From the NCBI GenBank assembly GCA_020049465.1, contig JAIFKS010000011.1, forward strand, positions 1 to 64,000: DNA of 64,000 bases, written 5' to 3'. Both the position numbers and the translations under genes were made by a program. How positions within the stretch are numbered: position 1 is the stretch's first letter; every line of letters starts with the position of its first letter. Under the pieces are notes generated by a model. It had not been told where the DNA came from and did not search any database. It saw only the letters and a program-made list of their open reading frames with translations. This document shows, one piece after another, positions 47,594 through 57,257 of this stretch. Source of the stretch: a bacterium. GTDB lineage: Bacteria; Krumholzibacteriota; Krumholzibacteriia; LZORAL124-64-63.

Positions 47594-48829
47594 TCAGTTG
47601 AGCGGGCGTCCGAGGTGGTCGGTGGTCGCGGGCGCCGGGGCACCCTTGTCAGGGAAGACCACGCTCGTCGTCGTCACCACGAAGTCATCGGTGCCCTGAT
47701 CGTGCGCTCCGTGGAGGATCGTCTCCTCGCGGTAGCCCACGAACCACAGGTCATCCGGTCCGGAGCCCCAGATGCCCGTCAATCGGTCGACGCTGTCGTA
47801 CAGCACCACGCGCCGGCCGGAGCCTTCGCTGTAGTTGTAGTCGACCGACTGGAACACGACCCGGCCCTCGTCGGTCACCAGATAGATGTTGCCGGCTGCG
47901 TCCAGCCAGATGTCGTTGATGCCCGCGCCCGGATTTGTCGTCAGCGTCGGATAGAACTTCTGCCACACGTTCTTGCCGTCGTCGTCGCGGGTCAGGCGGA
48001 ACAGCCAGCCCTCGGAAGTACCCAGATAGTTGCGGCTCAGATCCGCCGGGTCCGAGGTCGTGCTCAGCACCCACTCATGGGGCACGATCTGTTCACCGCT
48101 GAGCGGACGCAGGATCCACTCGCCGATCAGGTTCTCATCGGTGTTGACGGCAAGCACCATGCCGCGGGTGCCGAGGATTCCGACGCGCGTGCCCGTGTAA
48201 CCGGGATCCACGTAGGCCCCGCCCAGGAAATAGTGGTTGACCGTGACCAGCGACGCGATGTCCTCGGCCACCAGCAGTGTGTCGACGGGCGCGCCGACTT
48301 CGTTCAACTGGAACATGCTGCCGGCAATCGTGGACCAGGTGGAGCCGGAAAGGCGCAGGATCGTGCCGTCCTGGCCGACCGCGTGCACGACGCCGCCGAG
48401 CGCGCCGATGCCGTACAGGTTCTGAGTGGTGCCGCTGGTCATGCCGGACCAGTCGGCGCCGGAGTTGCGCCAGACGCGGCCCTTGTGGCCGACGGCATAG
48501 AGGGTGCCGCTGGCGTCCTCTTTCCACATGCGAACGACCGCGTCGTTCGTGCCCATGCTCATGGCCGTCCAGGCGGTGCCGTCGAAGTGGAACATGGCGC
48601 CCTTCGAGCCGCAGGCATACACATCGTTCGCCGATGTGCCCTGCACGTCGAAGAGCCAGTCCTGCGTCTCAGGAACGGGGGGTTGCGTGAAAGGCGGGTC
48701 GCTGCTTTCGGACGAGCAGGAGCTGAGCAGCACCATCGCCGCCAGCACGCACAAGGCAAGGCGCATGGCACTGGCCGGCCCGGCGGCCGGGCCCCTGGCG
48801 CCCGCGGGGGCGGTACCGAAACTGTTCAT
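47594..48829 (-). CDS. Lipoprotein with repeated beta-propeller motifs
   Basis: A 411-residue lipoprotein. The lipobox LLSSC places the lipidated Cys near residue 38, after an Ala-rich hydrophobic stretch. The mature part repeats the pattern 'W/D-V-x-G-[TS]-x-x-D-V-[YW]-A-[CV]-G-x-x-G-x-[ML]-x-x-[FY]-[DN]-G': for example DVQGTSANDVYACGSKG, then GTLYAVGHKGRVWRN, GVVHAVGQDGTILRL and GIWGSGPDDLWFVGYRE. This is a propeller family common in myxobacteria and related secretomes, thought to bind ligands or matrix. No catalytic residues are recognised. ATG 48829 is used; ATG 48766 would start just before the lipoprotein signal. Confidence 0.8.
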   Translation of the reverse strand: MNSFGTAPAGARGPAAGPASAMRLALCVLAAMVLLSSCSSESSDPPFTQPPVPETQDWLFDVQGTSANDVYACGSKGAMFHFDGTAWTAMSMGTNDAVVRMWKEDASGTLYAVGHKGRVWRNSGADWSGMTSGTTQNLYGIGALGGVVHAVGQDGTILRLSGSTWSTIAGSMFQLNEVGAPVDTLLVAEDIASLVTVNHYFLGGAYVDPGYTGTRVGILGTRGMVLAVNTDENLIGEWILRPLSGEQIVPHEWVLSTTSDPADLSRNYLGTSEGWLFRLTRDDDGKNVWQKFYPTLTTNPGAGINDIWLDAAGNIYLVTDEGRVVFQSVDYNYSEGSGRRVVLYDSVDRLTGIWGSGPDDLWFVGYREETILHGAHDQGTDDFVVTTTSVVFPDKGAPAPATTDHLGRPLN

Positions 48830-49106
48830 TCCTGGGTCATCCTCACGTTCAGTTGGTGGGGAGAACGGAACGGCCGGCCGCCGCGATCACCGACGCCCTG
48901 CGGCGCGAGAAAACCGCCATGCCCGCCACGTGGCCGTGGCCGTCTTGCCAACTGGTGAATATTACGTTCCCCACCCCTGAAAGTCCATACCCAACCCCGT
49001 TTGCGGTAACCTGATCCGGCGGCGCGGGCTTGCCGAATCGACGGCTTTGGGCAAGATTGGCGGCATGGCGCCGGGCCCGGCAGGCCCGGCCCGGCAAGGA
49101 TGTGGC

Positions 49107-50066
49107 GTGAAGGATCCAGATTTCGGCAAAGGCGGCCCGGCGAGGGACCTGTTCGGGGAAATCGACCGCCTGCGGCGGGAGCGTCGGGCCGTCATTCTGG
49201 CCCACTATTATCAGGATGCGGACATCCAGGATGTCGCCGACTACGTGGGGGACAGCCTGGGCCTGAGCCAGGCGGCGGCCGCGACCGACGCCGAGGTGAT
49301 CGTGTTCGCGGGCGTCCATTTCATGGCCGAGACCGCCAAGCTGCTCTGTCCTGACAAGACCGTCCTGCTGCCGGACCTGGACGCCGGCTGCAGCCTGGCC
49401 GACGGCTGTCCGCCGGACGCCTTTGCCGCCTTCCTGGAACGGTATCCGGGCCACAAGGTGGTCAGCTACATCAACTGCTCCGCCGCGACCAAGGCCCAGA
49501 GCGACGTGATCTGCACCAGCAGCAACGCCGTGAAGATCGTGGCCTCGTTTCCGCCCGACCAGCCCCTGGTGTTCGCGCCGGATCGATTCCTGGGGGACTG
49601 GGTGTCGCGGCAACTGGGACGTGATCTGGTGCTGTGGCCGGGATCGTGCGAGGTCCACGAGACCTTCAGCGAACGCAGGCTGGTCGAGTTGAAAGTCACG
49701 TATCCGGACGCGGTCGTGGCTGCGCATCCCGAGTGTCCGCCGGCCGTACTGCAGCATGCCGATCACATCGGCAGCACGACAAGCATCCTGGATTTCGCGC
49801 GGCGTTCGCCCGCGCGGCGGATCATCGTCGTCACCGAGCCGGGCATCCTGCACCGGATGCGCCAGGAGAACCCGGACAAGGAACTGATACCGGTGCCCGG
49901 GGCGGACGAGTCCTGCAGTTGCAACGAATGTCCGTACATGAAGAAGAACACGCTGGAGAAACTGTACCTTTGTCTGAGGGACGGCACGCCCGAGATCTCG
50001 CTGGATCCGGCGTTGGCCGCGCGCGCCCGGGAACCGATCGCGCGGATGCTCGAGTTGAGCCGCTGA
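49107..50066 (+). CDS. nadA: Quinolinate synthase A
   Basis: A 319-residue [4Fe-4S] enzyme that condenses iminoaspartate with dihydroxyacetone phosphate to quinolinate, for NAD synthesis. The three cluster cysteines are visible in [17 protein letters not shown] and CNECPYMK. The N-terminal [20 protein letters not shown] is a family hallmark. GTG 49107 with AAGGA upstream is preferred; the frame continues to 49047 and ATG 49065 is also possible. A cysteine desulfurase gene follows after 53 bases, a frequent pairing because NadA needs an iron-sulfur cluster. The nadB and nadC genes are not in the window. Confidence 0.95.
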   Translation: MKDPDFGKGGPARDLFGEIDRLRRERRAVILAHYYQDADIQDVADYVGDSLGLSQAAAATDAEVIVFAGVHFMAETAKLLCPDKTVLLPDLDAGCSLADGCPPDAFAAFLERYPGHKVVSYINCSAATKAQSDVICTSSNAVKIVASFPPDQPLVFAPDRFLGDWVSRQLGRDLVLWPGSCEVHETFSERRLVELKVTYPDAVVAAHPECPPAVLQHADHIGSTTSILDFARRSPARRIIVVTEPGILHRMRQENPDKELIPVPGADESCSCNECPYMKKNTLEKLYLCLRDGTPEISLDPALAARAREPIARMLELSR

Positions 50067-50119
50067 TCCCTGACCGATCGGGCTGCCGGGCCGCGGCCGC
50101 GGCGCCGGGAGACGACGCC

Positions 50120-51277
50120 ATGACCGTGCGCACGCCGGTTTACCTGGACAACCACGCTTCGACGGCGCCGGATCCGGCCGTGCTCGAGGTCATGCACCGG
50201 GTGGCCCGGGACCACTACGGCAACCCGGCCAGCGCCGGCCATGCCTTCGGCTGGGCCGCGGCACGGGTCGTGGAGGACGCGCGCGAGCAGATCGCGTCGC
50301 TGATCCACGCCACGCCACGCGAAATCGTGTTCACCAGCGGCGCCACCGAGGCGGACAATCTGGCCATCCTGGGCCTGGCGGCGGCCATCGAGGTACCCGG
50401 GCACATCGTGACCAGCGCCATCGAGCATGCGGCGGTGTCGGCGCCCCTGGCCTGGCTTGCCGCGCGCGGATGGCGTGTCACGTCCGTGGGCGTCGACGCC
50501 TCGGGTGTGGTGGAGCCGGAGCGGATCGCCGCGGCCATGGAGGGGGACACGCGTCTGGTGTGCTGCCTTGCCGCGCAGAACGAGATCGGCACGGTGCAAC
50601 CAGTGGCGGCTCTCGGCAGCCTGTGCCGCGCGCACGGCGTGCCGCTGCTCTGCGACGCCGCCCAGGCGGTCGGTCGGGTGCCGGTGGACGTGGCCCGTGA
50701 CGGTATCGCCCTGTTGGCCATGTCGGCGCACAAGCTGCATGGGCCGAAAGGTGTCGGCGCGCTCTACGTGCGGCGGCGGGATCCCCGCGTGACCCTGGCG
50801 CCGATCTGCTTCGGCGGGGGCCAGGAGCGGGGGCTGCGTCCGGGAACGCCCGCTGTGGCGGCGATCGCCGGTTTCGGGGAGGCGTGCCGTCTCGCCGCGG
50901 GGCGCCTGGACCTCGACGCCGCGCACCTGCGTGACCTGGCCGCCCGTTTCCTGACCCGGCTCCGTCAGCGCCTGCCCGGGACCGTCGTCCACGGCGACCC
51001 GGTTCGGCGCCTGCCGGGCAGTCTGAATCTGGGGTTCCCGGGCCTGCCGGGCGGCATTTTGTTGACGTCCTTGCCGCAACTCGCGGTCTCTGCGGGATCG
51101 GCGTGCTCGGCCGGGACGGGGGAGACGTCGCCCGTGCTGGCGGCGCTCGGCGTCCCGCCGGATCTGGCGGCTGCCAGCCTGCGCCTGTGCTTTGCACGCA
51201 CCAGTACGCCCGAAGAAGCCGATTTCGCTGCCGACGTCATTGCCGACGCCGTGATCTCGCTGCGGCGTTCGGTGTAG
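50120..51277 (+). CDS. iscS: Cysteine desulfurase (NifS/IscS type)
   Basis: A 385-residue PLP enzyme that takes sulfur from cysteine for iron-sulfur cluster assembly. It shows YLDNHASTAPDPAVLEVM at the start, TSGATEADNLAILG, the PLP Lys in MSAHKLHGPKG, and the sulfur-carrying Cys in SAGSACSAGTGETSPVL on a class-I-type loop. Next to nadA it may serve the quinolinate synthase cluster, as the NadA-associated NifS homologue (NadR/IscS-like) does in Bacillus. ATG 50120 is the natural start; the longer upstream frame overlaps nadA antisense-like sequence without similarity. Confidence 0.94.
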   Translation: MTVRTPVYLDNHASTAPDPAVLEVMHRVARDHYGNPASAGHAFGWAAARVVEDAREQIASLIHATPREIVFTSGATEADNLAILGLAAAIEVPGHIVTSAIEHAAVSAPLAWLAARGWRVTSVGVDASGVVEPERIAAAMEGDTRLVCCLAAQNEIGTVQPVAALGSLCRAHGVPLLCDAAQAVGRVPVDVARDGIALLAMSAHKLHGPKGVGALYVRRRDPRVTLAPICFGGGQERGLRPGTPAVAAIAGFGEACRLAAGRLDLDAAHLRDLAARFLTRLRQRLPGTVVHGDPVRRLPGSLNLGFPGLPGGILLTSLPQLAVSAGSACSAGTGETSPVLAALGVPPDLAAASLRLCFARTSTPEEADFAADVIADAVISLRRSV

Positions 51278-51319
51278 GGTGCCTGAGCGGGTGCTCTGGG
51301 CCGCTCCGTCGACCGAACG

Positions 51320-51356
51320 AAAATGGGCCTCTGTCCCCGGGACAGCGGCCCATTTT
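51320..51356. terminator. Bidirectional terminator between iscS and S1-like gene
   Basis: AAAATGGGCC (51320-51329) pairs with GGCCCATTTT (51347-51356). Inside it CTGTCC (51331-51336) pairs with GGACAG (51340-51345). The A/T ends give a TTTT tail on each strand, between convergent genes. Confidence 0.8.
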
Positions 51357-51385
51357 CCATTCATCATGTGCGATCAACAACCGGT

Positions 51386-52549
51386 TCACTCGCCGTCGTA
51401 GCCGCTCGCCTGTTTGCGCGACAGCGAAATGCGCCGCCGGCTCAGATCGACGTCAAGCACGCGCACGGTGATCTCCTCCTCCTCGTTGACCACTTCGCGC
51501 GGATGCACGATCCGCCGGTTGGCCAGCTCGGAGATGTGGATGAGGCCCTCGATGCCCGGCTGCAATTCCACGAACACACCGAAATCGACCAGGCGGGTGA
51601 CGCGACCGACAACGTCGGCGCCCGGCGCCAGCGAGCCGGCCGTGGTGGGCCAGGGATCGCTGGCCAGCGCCTTGATCGACAAGCTGATGCGCTCGTTGCG
51701 GCCGCCGCCGAGATTCTGGATCTCGAGAACCTTGACCTTCACCGTCTGCCCTTCGCGCAGGACATCGGCGGGATTGGCCACGCGCTGGTGCGAGATCTGC
51801 GAGATGTGCACCAGTCCTTCGATGCCGCCGATGTCGATGAAGGCGCCGAACGGAACCAGTCGGGTGACTGTGCCTTCGCGCTCATCGCCGAGCGCCAGGC
51901 CCTGGCGCGTGCGGGTGGCTTCGGTATCGCGGTGCTCCTGCAGGAAGGCGCGGCGCGAGACCACGACGTTGCGACCGTCTTCCGACAATTCGACGACCTT
52001 GAACTTGAAGGTCTGGCCGACGAACTGCGTGGGGTCATCCGCGCGGCGCAGGTCGATCTGGCTGAACGGACAGAACGCGCGCACGCCGGACAGGCTGATC
52101 GAGAAGCCGCCCTTGTTCGTCTCGCCGACCTTGCCTTCGACAGGTGTGCCGTGGGTGAAGGCATCGGTCAGGGCGCGCTTGCCGGCTTCGCGCAGGTTGA
52201 TCGCCAGCGTGAACTTCAGGTTGCCGTCCTTGGCCTTGGCCAGGTGACCGGAAATCTGATCCCCGACCTTATGAGCCAGTTGACCCTGGTCGTCCTTGAG
52301 TTCCTCCAGGGACATCGGCAGTTCGTTGCGGCCGCCGCAATCGACGAACGCTTCGGTGTCCGTGATCTGGACAATGGTGCCGGTGACCTTGTCGCCGGCC
52401 TTGGGCTCGACGGGTTCGGCGTTGTCCGCGTCCGCCAGCAGGGCGGCGAACTCGGTGGAGGGCTCATCGTCGCCACCGGGCATCGGCTCGGCTGGCGTGG
52501 GGACGACGTTGTGGTCGGGTTCCTGGATTTCGTTCGGTTCGCTGGTCAT
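51386..52549 (-). CDS. rpsA: Ribosomal protein S1-like protein with four S1 domains
   Basis: A 387-residue RNA-binding protein. After an acidic N-terminal tail of about 50 residues come four S1 domains at roughly 52-120, 135-205, 220-290 and 305-375. The last two are the best: [26 protein letters not shown] and [24 protein letters not shown], shown in part. It probably binds mRNA on the 30S subunit; the four-domain form is as in several non-proteobacterial S1 proteins. ATG 52549 is chosen (AGGAT upstream); the frame extends to 52669. A non-ribosomal RNA-binding role cannot be excluded. Confidence 0.88.
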   Translation of the reverse strand: MTSEPNEIQEPDHNVVPTPAEPMPGGDDEPSTEFAALLADADNAEPVEPKAGDKVTGTIVQITDTEAFVDCGGRNELPMSLEELKDDQGQLAHKVGDQISGHLAKAKDGNLKFTLAINLREAGKRALTDAFTHGTPVEGKVGETNKGGFSISLSGVRAFCPFSQIDLRRADDPTQFVGQTFKFKVVELSEDGRNVVVSRRAFLQEHRDTEATRTRQGLALGDEREGTVTRLVPFGAFIDIGGIEGLVHISQISHQRVANPADVLREGQTVKVKVLEIQNLGGGRNERISLSIKALASDPWPTTAGSLAPGADVVGRVTRLVDFGVFVELQPGIEGLIHISELANRRIVHPREVVNEEEEITVRVLDVDLSRRRISLSRKQASGYDGE

Positions 52550-52717
52550 GTCGGATCCTGTTCGCCTTGACGGTGACTGGCCGGGACTGGGCGCAAGACG
52601 GACCCGCCGCCCCGCCGGCCGCGGGGAGGGGTCTGCGCAAGTATAGCACAATCGGGCATACGCGCCCACCGGGAGAGCGTTTCGACAAAAGGGGATAAGG
52701 GGTTCCCGCAGGCCGAT

Positions 52718-53410
52718 TCAGCCCATCACGCAAAGGTAGATGCAGTAGAAATGAACGGCGGCCGCAGCCAGAACCAGGACGTGCCAGATCGCATGGTTCC
52801 AGGCCAGGCGCTTGGCGGCGTAGATGCCCGCGCCACCGCTGTAGAGCAGACCGCCCATCAGCAGCAGCAGCGGCCCGGGCGCCGGCAGGTGCCGGACCAG
52901 CGGGACCGCCACGATGACGGCCAGCCAGCCGAGGACCAGATAGAGCGCCAGCGACAGCTTGCGCAGGAAACGGCGCCTGACCAGGACCTCGAACACGATC
53001 CCCCCGGCGGCCAGAGCCCAGGTGATGCCCAGCAGCGACCAGCCCCACGGGCCGCGCAGGGTGACCAGGGCGAACGGCGTGTAGGTGCCGGCGATGAGCA
53101 TGTAGATGGCGGCGTGATCCAGGGCCTGGAACACGCTCTTGGCGCGGCCCGGTCGCAGCGCGTGGTAGATCGATGAAGCGCTGAACAGGAGGATCAGGCT
53201 CGTTCCGTAGATGGCGCCCGCGACCACGCGCCAGGGGTCGTCCGCCTGGATGCCGCGCCAAACCAGCAGCACCAGCGCGACCACCCCCAGAAGGGCGCCC
53301 GCCCCGTGTGTCACCGCGTGCGCGATCTCCTGCCCGAGCGTGTAGCGGGAGCGGTGGGGTTCGCCGGCGGGCTGGCGGGCGGACTTGTTGACGGACTTGC
53401 CGGCGGTCAT
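52718..53410 (-). CDS. Hemolysin III/PAQR family membrane protein
   Basis: A 230-residue protein with seven membrane helices. It has the family motifs QEIAHAVTHGAGALLG in helix 1, FSASSIYHALRP with the conserved Ser/His, LDHAAIYMLIAGTYTPF, and WHVLVLAAAAVHFYCIY in helix 7. These residues form a zinc site in the PAQR superfamily, possibly ceramidase-like or involved in fatty-acid homeostasis; the 'hemolysin' name is historical. ATG 53410 is used; the frame extends to 53455. Transcribed alone, between the S1 gene and the HDOD-PP2C gene. Confidence 0.92.
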   Translation of the reverse strand: MTAGKSVNKSARQPAGEPHRSRYTLGQEIAHAVTHGAGALLGVVALVLLVWRGIQADDPWRVVAGAIYGTSLILLFSASSIYHALRPGRAKSVFQALDHAAIYMLIAGTYTPFALVTLRGPWGWSLLGITWALAAGGIVFEVLVRRRFLRKLSLALYLVLGWLAVIVAVPLVRHLPAPGPLLLLMGGLLYSGGAGIYAAKRLAWNHAIWHVLVLAAAAVHFYCIYLCVMG

Positions 53411-53498
53411 GGGCGCGTCCCGGGGACGAAGAAAGGTCTCTGCTTGGCGGACCACACAAGTCTAGGCGCGGACCGGTGCGCGGTCAAATCGGGCGGGT

Positions 53499-55250
53499 TC
53501 AGGCGTCGCGCGCCAGCACGACGAGTGTGATGTCGTCGCCGGCCGCGGCAAGCCCCGGCGGAATCGCCGCCGAGCCCAACAACCGGTCGGCCGCGGATTC
53601 CTCCGCGCATTGGCGGATGTGCAGGGCGATCGCCTCGAGCACGCGGTCGATGACGGCCTGCGGCCCGTCGGCGGCCGCCGCGCGGACGACGGCCTCCAGG
53701 CCTGCTTCGCCGAATTCATCGCCTTCGGGCGTCATGGCTTCGGTGACGCCGTCGGTGTACGCGACCAGCAGATCGCCCGGACCCATCGCCACCGGGAACA
53801 CCGGGTAGGTCATGTCCGGGATCATGCCCAGGGGGGTGCCGGCGGGCTTGAGCCACTGGGCCCGGCCGTCGGCGCGCAGCATGAGCGGCGGGTTGTGGCC
53901 GGCGCTCGCGTAGCGCAGTCCCGAGCCGTCGGGACACAGCACGGCCAGGAACAGCGTCGCGAATCGTTCGGGATCGGTGCTTTCGAAGAGCGCGCCGTTG
54001 GCGGCTTCCAGCAACTGGCCCGGGTCGTCGGTCACGCGCGACAGGGCGCGCAGACTGGCCTGCAGCGTGCCCGTCAGCAGCGCCGCGGGCATGCCCTTGC
54101 CGGAAACGTCGGCGATGGCCAGCGCGACCGCGCCGTCGCTCATGCGCAGGCAGTCGTAGGTATCGCCGCTGGTGTGGAGCGACGGGACATTGACCGCCGC
54201 CAGCCGATGTCCCGGCAGATCGGGCAGACAGCGGGGCAGCAGGCGCTGCTGGATCTCCCGCGCGGCGTTCATCTGCTGTTCGAGATCCTCGCGCGCCATG
54301 GTCTCGTCCAGCCCGGCCAGACCGAGGCGCGCCACTTCCTCCTGCGATTTCGCCAGCGTCGACGCGAAATGGTCCGCGGGCACGTCCAGGCCGATCAGCC
54401 GTGAGGTTTCCTGGACTTCGCGGTCGACCTTGTCGGCCAGCGCCTGCATTTCCGGTTCGGCCAGCCCCAGCCTTCCGGCGAGTTCCTCGGGCAGGCAGCA
54501 TTCGTCGCCGTCGCCGTTGTCGCCGAAGCCGATCGCGCGGACGGCCAGAACCGCTTCGCGCAGAAGCGCCACCAGGCCGGCCGTTTCCGCGGAGATTTCA
54601 CCGGATTCGAAATTTTCCGGCAGGTATTCGACCGCGTCGGCGAACAGCGTCGGCAGATGCCATTCGCGCAACAGGCGACCGCCCACTTCGCCGTGGTGGA
54701 AATCGAAGACGCGCATCTCCGCCTCGGCCAGCGGCATGTTCGCGGACCGCGCCATTTCCACCGCGCGCAGCATTTCCGGGCCGGCGCGTTGCGCCATGAC
54801 GGCCAGACCGATCGTGTGGAGGATGCCGGCAAGCCAGGCATCCTCGTGCTGCTGCGAGCCGCGCAGCCAGGCCAGTCCCTGGGCGCAACTGGCCGTGGCC
54901 AGGTTGAACTTCCAGAGTTCGCTCGAGTCCGGCCACTGGCGGCTGGCGCCGCTGGGCACCATGTCGTGCATGCCCATCAACAGCGCCACGTTGCGCACGC
55001 GACGCAATCCCAGTTTGAGCAGGGCCGCGCGCAGGTTGCGCGTTTCGCGTCCGTGCGAGACGGATGCGGCGTTGGCCAGGGCCAGAAAGCGCATGGACAT
55101 GGCGTTGTCGCTCATGATCACGCGCGCCAGCGAGCCGATGTCGCAGGCGGGATCGGAGGCCAGGCTCACGACCTGTGCGGCCACGGACGGCAGGCTGCCG
55201 ACCCGGCTGACCAGGTCGGCGACGAAGGTGCGGGAGGTTGCTGTTTCCAT
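53499..55250 (-). CDS. HDOD domain fused to SpoIIE/PP2C-type serine phosphatase
   Basis: A 583-residue cytoplasmic signalling protein. Residues 10-220 form an HDOD domain (LPSVAAQVVSLASDP, MSMRFLALANAASV, then EDAWLAGILHTIGLAVM), a degenerate HD module that senses or binds signals. A coiled linker with AREIQQRLLPRCLPDLPG follows. The PP2C domain spans 345-583: the metal Asp in SGDTYDCLRM, IADVSGKGMPAALL, YASAGHNPPLML, VAYTDGVTEAM and the final GDDITLVVLARD. The phosphatase is probably active and would act on anti-sigma antagonists or other phosphoserine proteins. No target gene is adjacent. Confidence 0.92.
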   Translation of the reverse strand: METATSRTFVADLVSRVGSLPSVAAQVVSLASDPACDIGSLARVIMSDNAMSMRFLALANAASVSHGRETRNLRAALLKLGLRRVRNVALLMGMHDMVPSGASRQWPDSSELWKFNLATASCAQGLAWLRGSQQHEDAWLAGILHTIGLAVMAQRAGPEMLRAVEMARSANMPLAEAEMRVFDFHHGEVGGRLLREWHLPTLFADAVEYLPENFESGEISAETAGLVALLREAVLAVRAIGFGDNGDGDECCLPEELAGRLGLAEPEMQALADKVDREVQETSRLIGLDVPADHFASTLAKSQEEVARLGLAGLDETMAREDLEQQMNAAREIQQRLLPRCLPDLPGHRLAAVNVPSLHTSGDTYDCLRMSDGAVALAIADVSGKGMPAALLTGTLQASLRALSRVTDDPGQLLEAANGALFESTDPERFATLFLAVLCPDGSGLRYASAGHNPPLMLRADGRAQWLKPAGTPLGMIPDMTYPVFPVAMGPGDLLVAYTDGVTEAMTPEGDEFGEAGLEAVVRAAAADGPQAVIDRVLEAIALHIRQCAEESAADRLLGSAAIPPGLAAAGDDITLVVLARDA

Positions 55251-55296
55251 GCGGCTCAGATCGACCGCCGTCGGCGATCGTTGAGCGATTTCGCGG

Positions 55297-57147
55297 CTAC
55301 TTCAACAAAGTGAGCCGTCCGCGCAACGCCGCGCCGCGGCCGTCGATCACCCGCACCAGATACGTGCCCGACGGCGCGGGGCGTCCGTTCCCGTCCAGCC
55401 CGGGCCAGATCAGGGCCGCGGCGCCGGCGGGACGTTCCCGGGGGCCGTCGGACCAGACGCGCCGGCCCCTGAGATCGTGGACGGCGACCGTCACGGTGCC
55501 CGGCGCATCGAGATGGAACGAGATCCGCGCGGCCGGATTGGCCGGGTTTGGCGAAATGGCCAGCATCGTCAGGCCCGAGCCCGCCGGGGGCGGCGCCGCG
55601 GCCACGCCGGCGTCCAGTTCGACGATTTCGTCGACATTGATGTAGCCGCCGACCGAGCTTTCCTGATCGACGATGACGATGCGGCACAGCCGTCCGCGAA
55701 CGTCGGTCAGGTCCCATTCGCGCGGCGTCATCGTCACCGCGCCGTGGCCGGTTTCGCTGCGCAGGATGGAGTCGGTCTCGGCATCGACCAGCGCGACATA
55801 GCAGGTGTTGGGGAAGTAGCCGCCGCCGACCAGGAGTTCCATGCGGTGACCGGTGACCACGAACGGGTGGCTTCCCAGGCTTCCGGTGACGGCGTCGCCC
55901 AGCATCGTGCCGGGGCTGCCGCGTCCGGACAGCGGTCCCGGGTAGTATTCGCGGCTGCCGAAGAAGCTGTTGCCGACCAGGCCGCTGGTGGCCTCGCCCC
56001 GGTAGCGCGGATTGTCGCCGAAAGTCGGATTGCCGAGCGCGACGGAACCCGAGCGCAGGGGCCAGTCGGCGGCCAGGGGATGCGGCATCCACACTGCGGG
56101 GACGGCGCCGTCGACGGCCGTCCGCAGGGTGTCGAGCCGAACGACGTAGCCCAGCCCGGCGCCCAGCGGCCGGTTGTAGGGCGCCAGCCGCGAATAGATG
56201 TGGATCCCCGGATCGAAGGTGTCCAACTGGGGAGCGTAGCCCGCGTCGAGCAGGCGTTTGGTGGCCATCGTCCAGTCCACCGGGTCGGTCGCCGACAGGA
56301 TGGTCACCCCGACGGCGTCGAATTCGCCGAACAGCAGGTGGTGCCAATCGCCGATCTCGCGGTACTGCGGACTTTCGAGCACCAGAGCCGGTGAAGGCCC
56401 GTCGTTCACGTAGGCCGGACCGACATCCGTCCAGTTCAGCAGGTCGACCGAAGTGGCGTGGTAGATGACGCCGGTATTCTGGCCGCCGATGTTCTGGCGG
56501 GCCGTGACCAGCACATTCCAGAGGCCGTCCTGCCGGTACAGGAAAGGATCGCGGAAATTGCTCCAGGTCGCGCTGGCGCTCCACACGTACTGGGTGGAGT
56601 CCGGCACGATGACCGGTTCATCCGATTCGCGCGTCCAGGTATCCAGGTCGGGCGAACTGGCCAGCCCGATGCGTTGGTTCATGTTCGCGTCGCAGCCGGT
56701 GTAAAGCATGACCCAGCGGTTGTTCGCCTCGTCCCGCGTGACCGACGGCGCCCACATGGCGCCCCGTTCCCAGCTCGAGCCCGAGGCGGTCACGAGTACC
56801 GGGCCGCGCACCTCCCAGTGGCTCAGGTCCGGACTGACCGCGTGCCAGATCGTGTCGGCGTATGACGCGTGCGAGGTCGTCTCGAGGATCGAGTGGTAAA
56901 AAATGTGGTAGAGGGAGTCGGGCCGCACGATACTGAAATCCCAGACCTGCCGTCCGGGATGGCGGAAGTACTTCTGTTCGAAGTCGAAGCGCACCAGGGC
57001 GCGGGCCGGCGGCGCCGCCGCCAGCATCCAGCCCAAGGCCAGAAGGGCAGCGAACGCCAGCATCCCCGGGGCCAGCCGCGTGGGAGAGCACGCGCGTTCA
57101 CTGGGCATCCGGGAGCGGCGGCCGGGATCGGGCGACGATCGGGGCAC
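55297..57147 (-). CDS. Secreted GH43-like (clan GH-J/F propeller) protein with C-terminal sorting domain
   Basis: A 616-residue exported protein. After a signal peptide (MLAFAALLALGWMLAAAPPARA) comes a five-bladed-propeller domain with VWDFSIVRPDSLYHIFYH, TIWHAVSPDLSHWEV, GAMWAPSVTRDEANNRWVMLYTG and the FRDPFLYR motif, all typical of GH43/GH32-type hydrolases. The likely catalytic acids are the Asp of FRDP and the Asp in the first blade; a general-acid Glu is not clear. An accessory beta domain (about 350-510) follows. The last 80 residues (ISPNPANPAARISFHL to GTYLVRV) are a full-length T9SS/FlgD-like sorting domain. GTG 57147 has GGAG upstream; it is divergent from a TPR gene. Confidence 0.84.
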   Translation of the reverse strand: MPRSSPDPGRRSRMPSERACSPTRLAPGMLAFAALLALGWMLAAAPPARALVRFDFEQKYFRHPGRQVWDFSIVRPDSLYHIFYHSILETTSHASYADTIWHAVSPDLSHWEVRGPVLVTASGSSWERGAMWAPSVTRDEANNRWVMLYTGCDANMNQRIGLASSPDLDTWTRESDEPVIVPDSTQYVWSASATWSNFRDPFLYRQDGLWNVLVTARQNIGGQNTGVIYHATSVDLLNWTDVGPAYVNDGPSPALVLESPQYREIGDWHHLLFGEFDAVGVTILSATDPVDWTMATKRLLDAGYAPQLDTFDPGIHIYSRLAPYNRPLGAGLGYVVRLDTLRTAVDGAVPAVWMPHPLAADWPLRSGSVALGNPTFGDNPRYRGEATSGLVGNSFFGSREYYPGPLSGRGSPGTMLGDAVTGSLGSHPFVVTGHRMELLVGGGYFPNTCYVALVDAETDSILRSETGHGAVTMTPREWDLTDVRGRLCRIVIVDQESSVGGYINVDEIVELDAGVAAAPPPAGSGLTMLAISPNPANPAARISFHLDAPGTVTVAVHDLRGRRVWSDGPRERPAGAAALIWPGLDGNGRPAPSGTYLVRVIDGRGAALRGRLTLLK

Positions 57148-57257
57148 GTATCACTCCGCAGGCAGGTTGAAAAGTCCGCACTTCAGGGCACGCGACGCGG
57201 CACCCGATGAATTTGTTCAGGCAATCTTTATTTTACCACAAGAGGTGGTGGGGGTCA

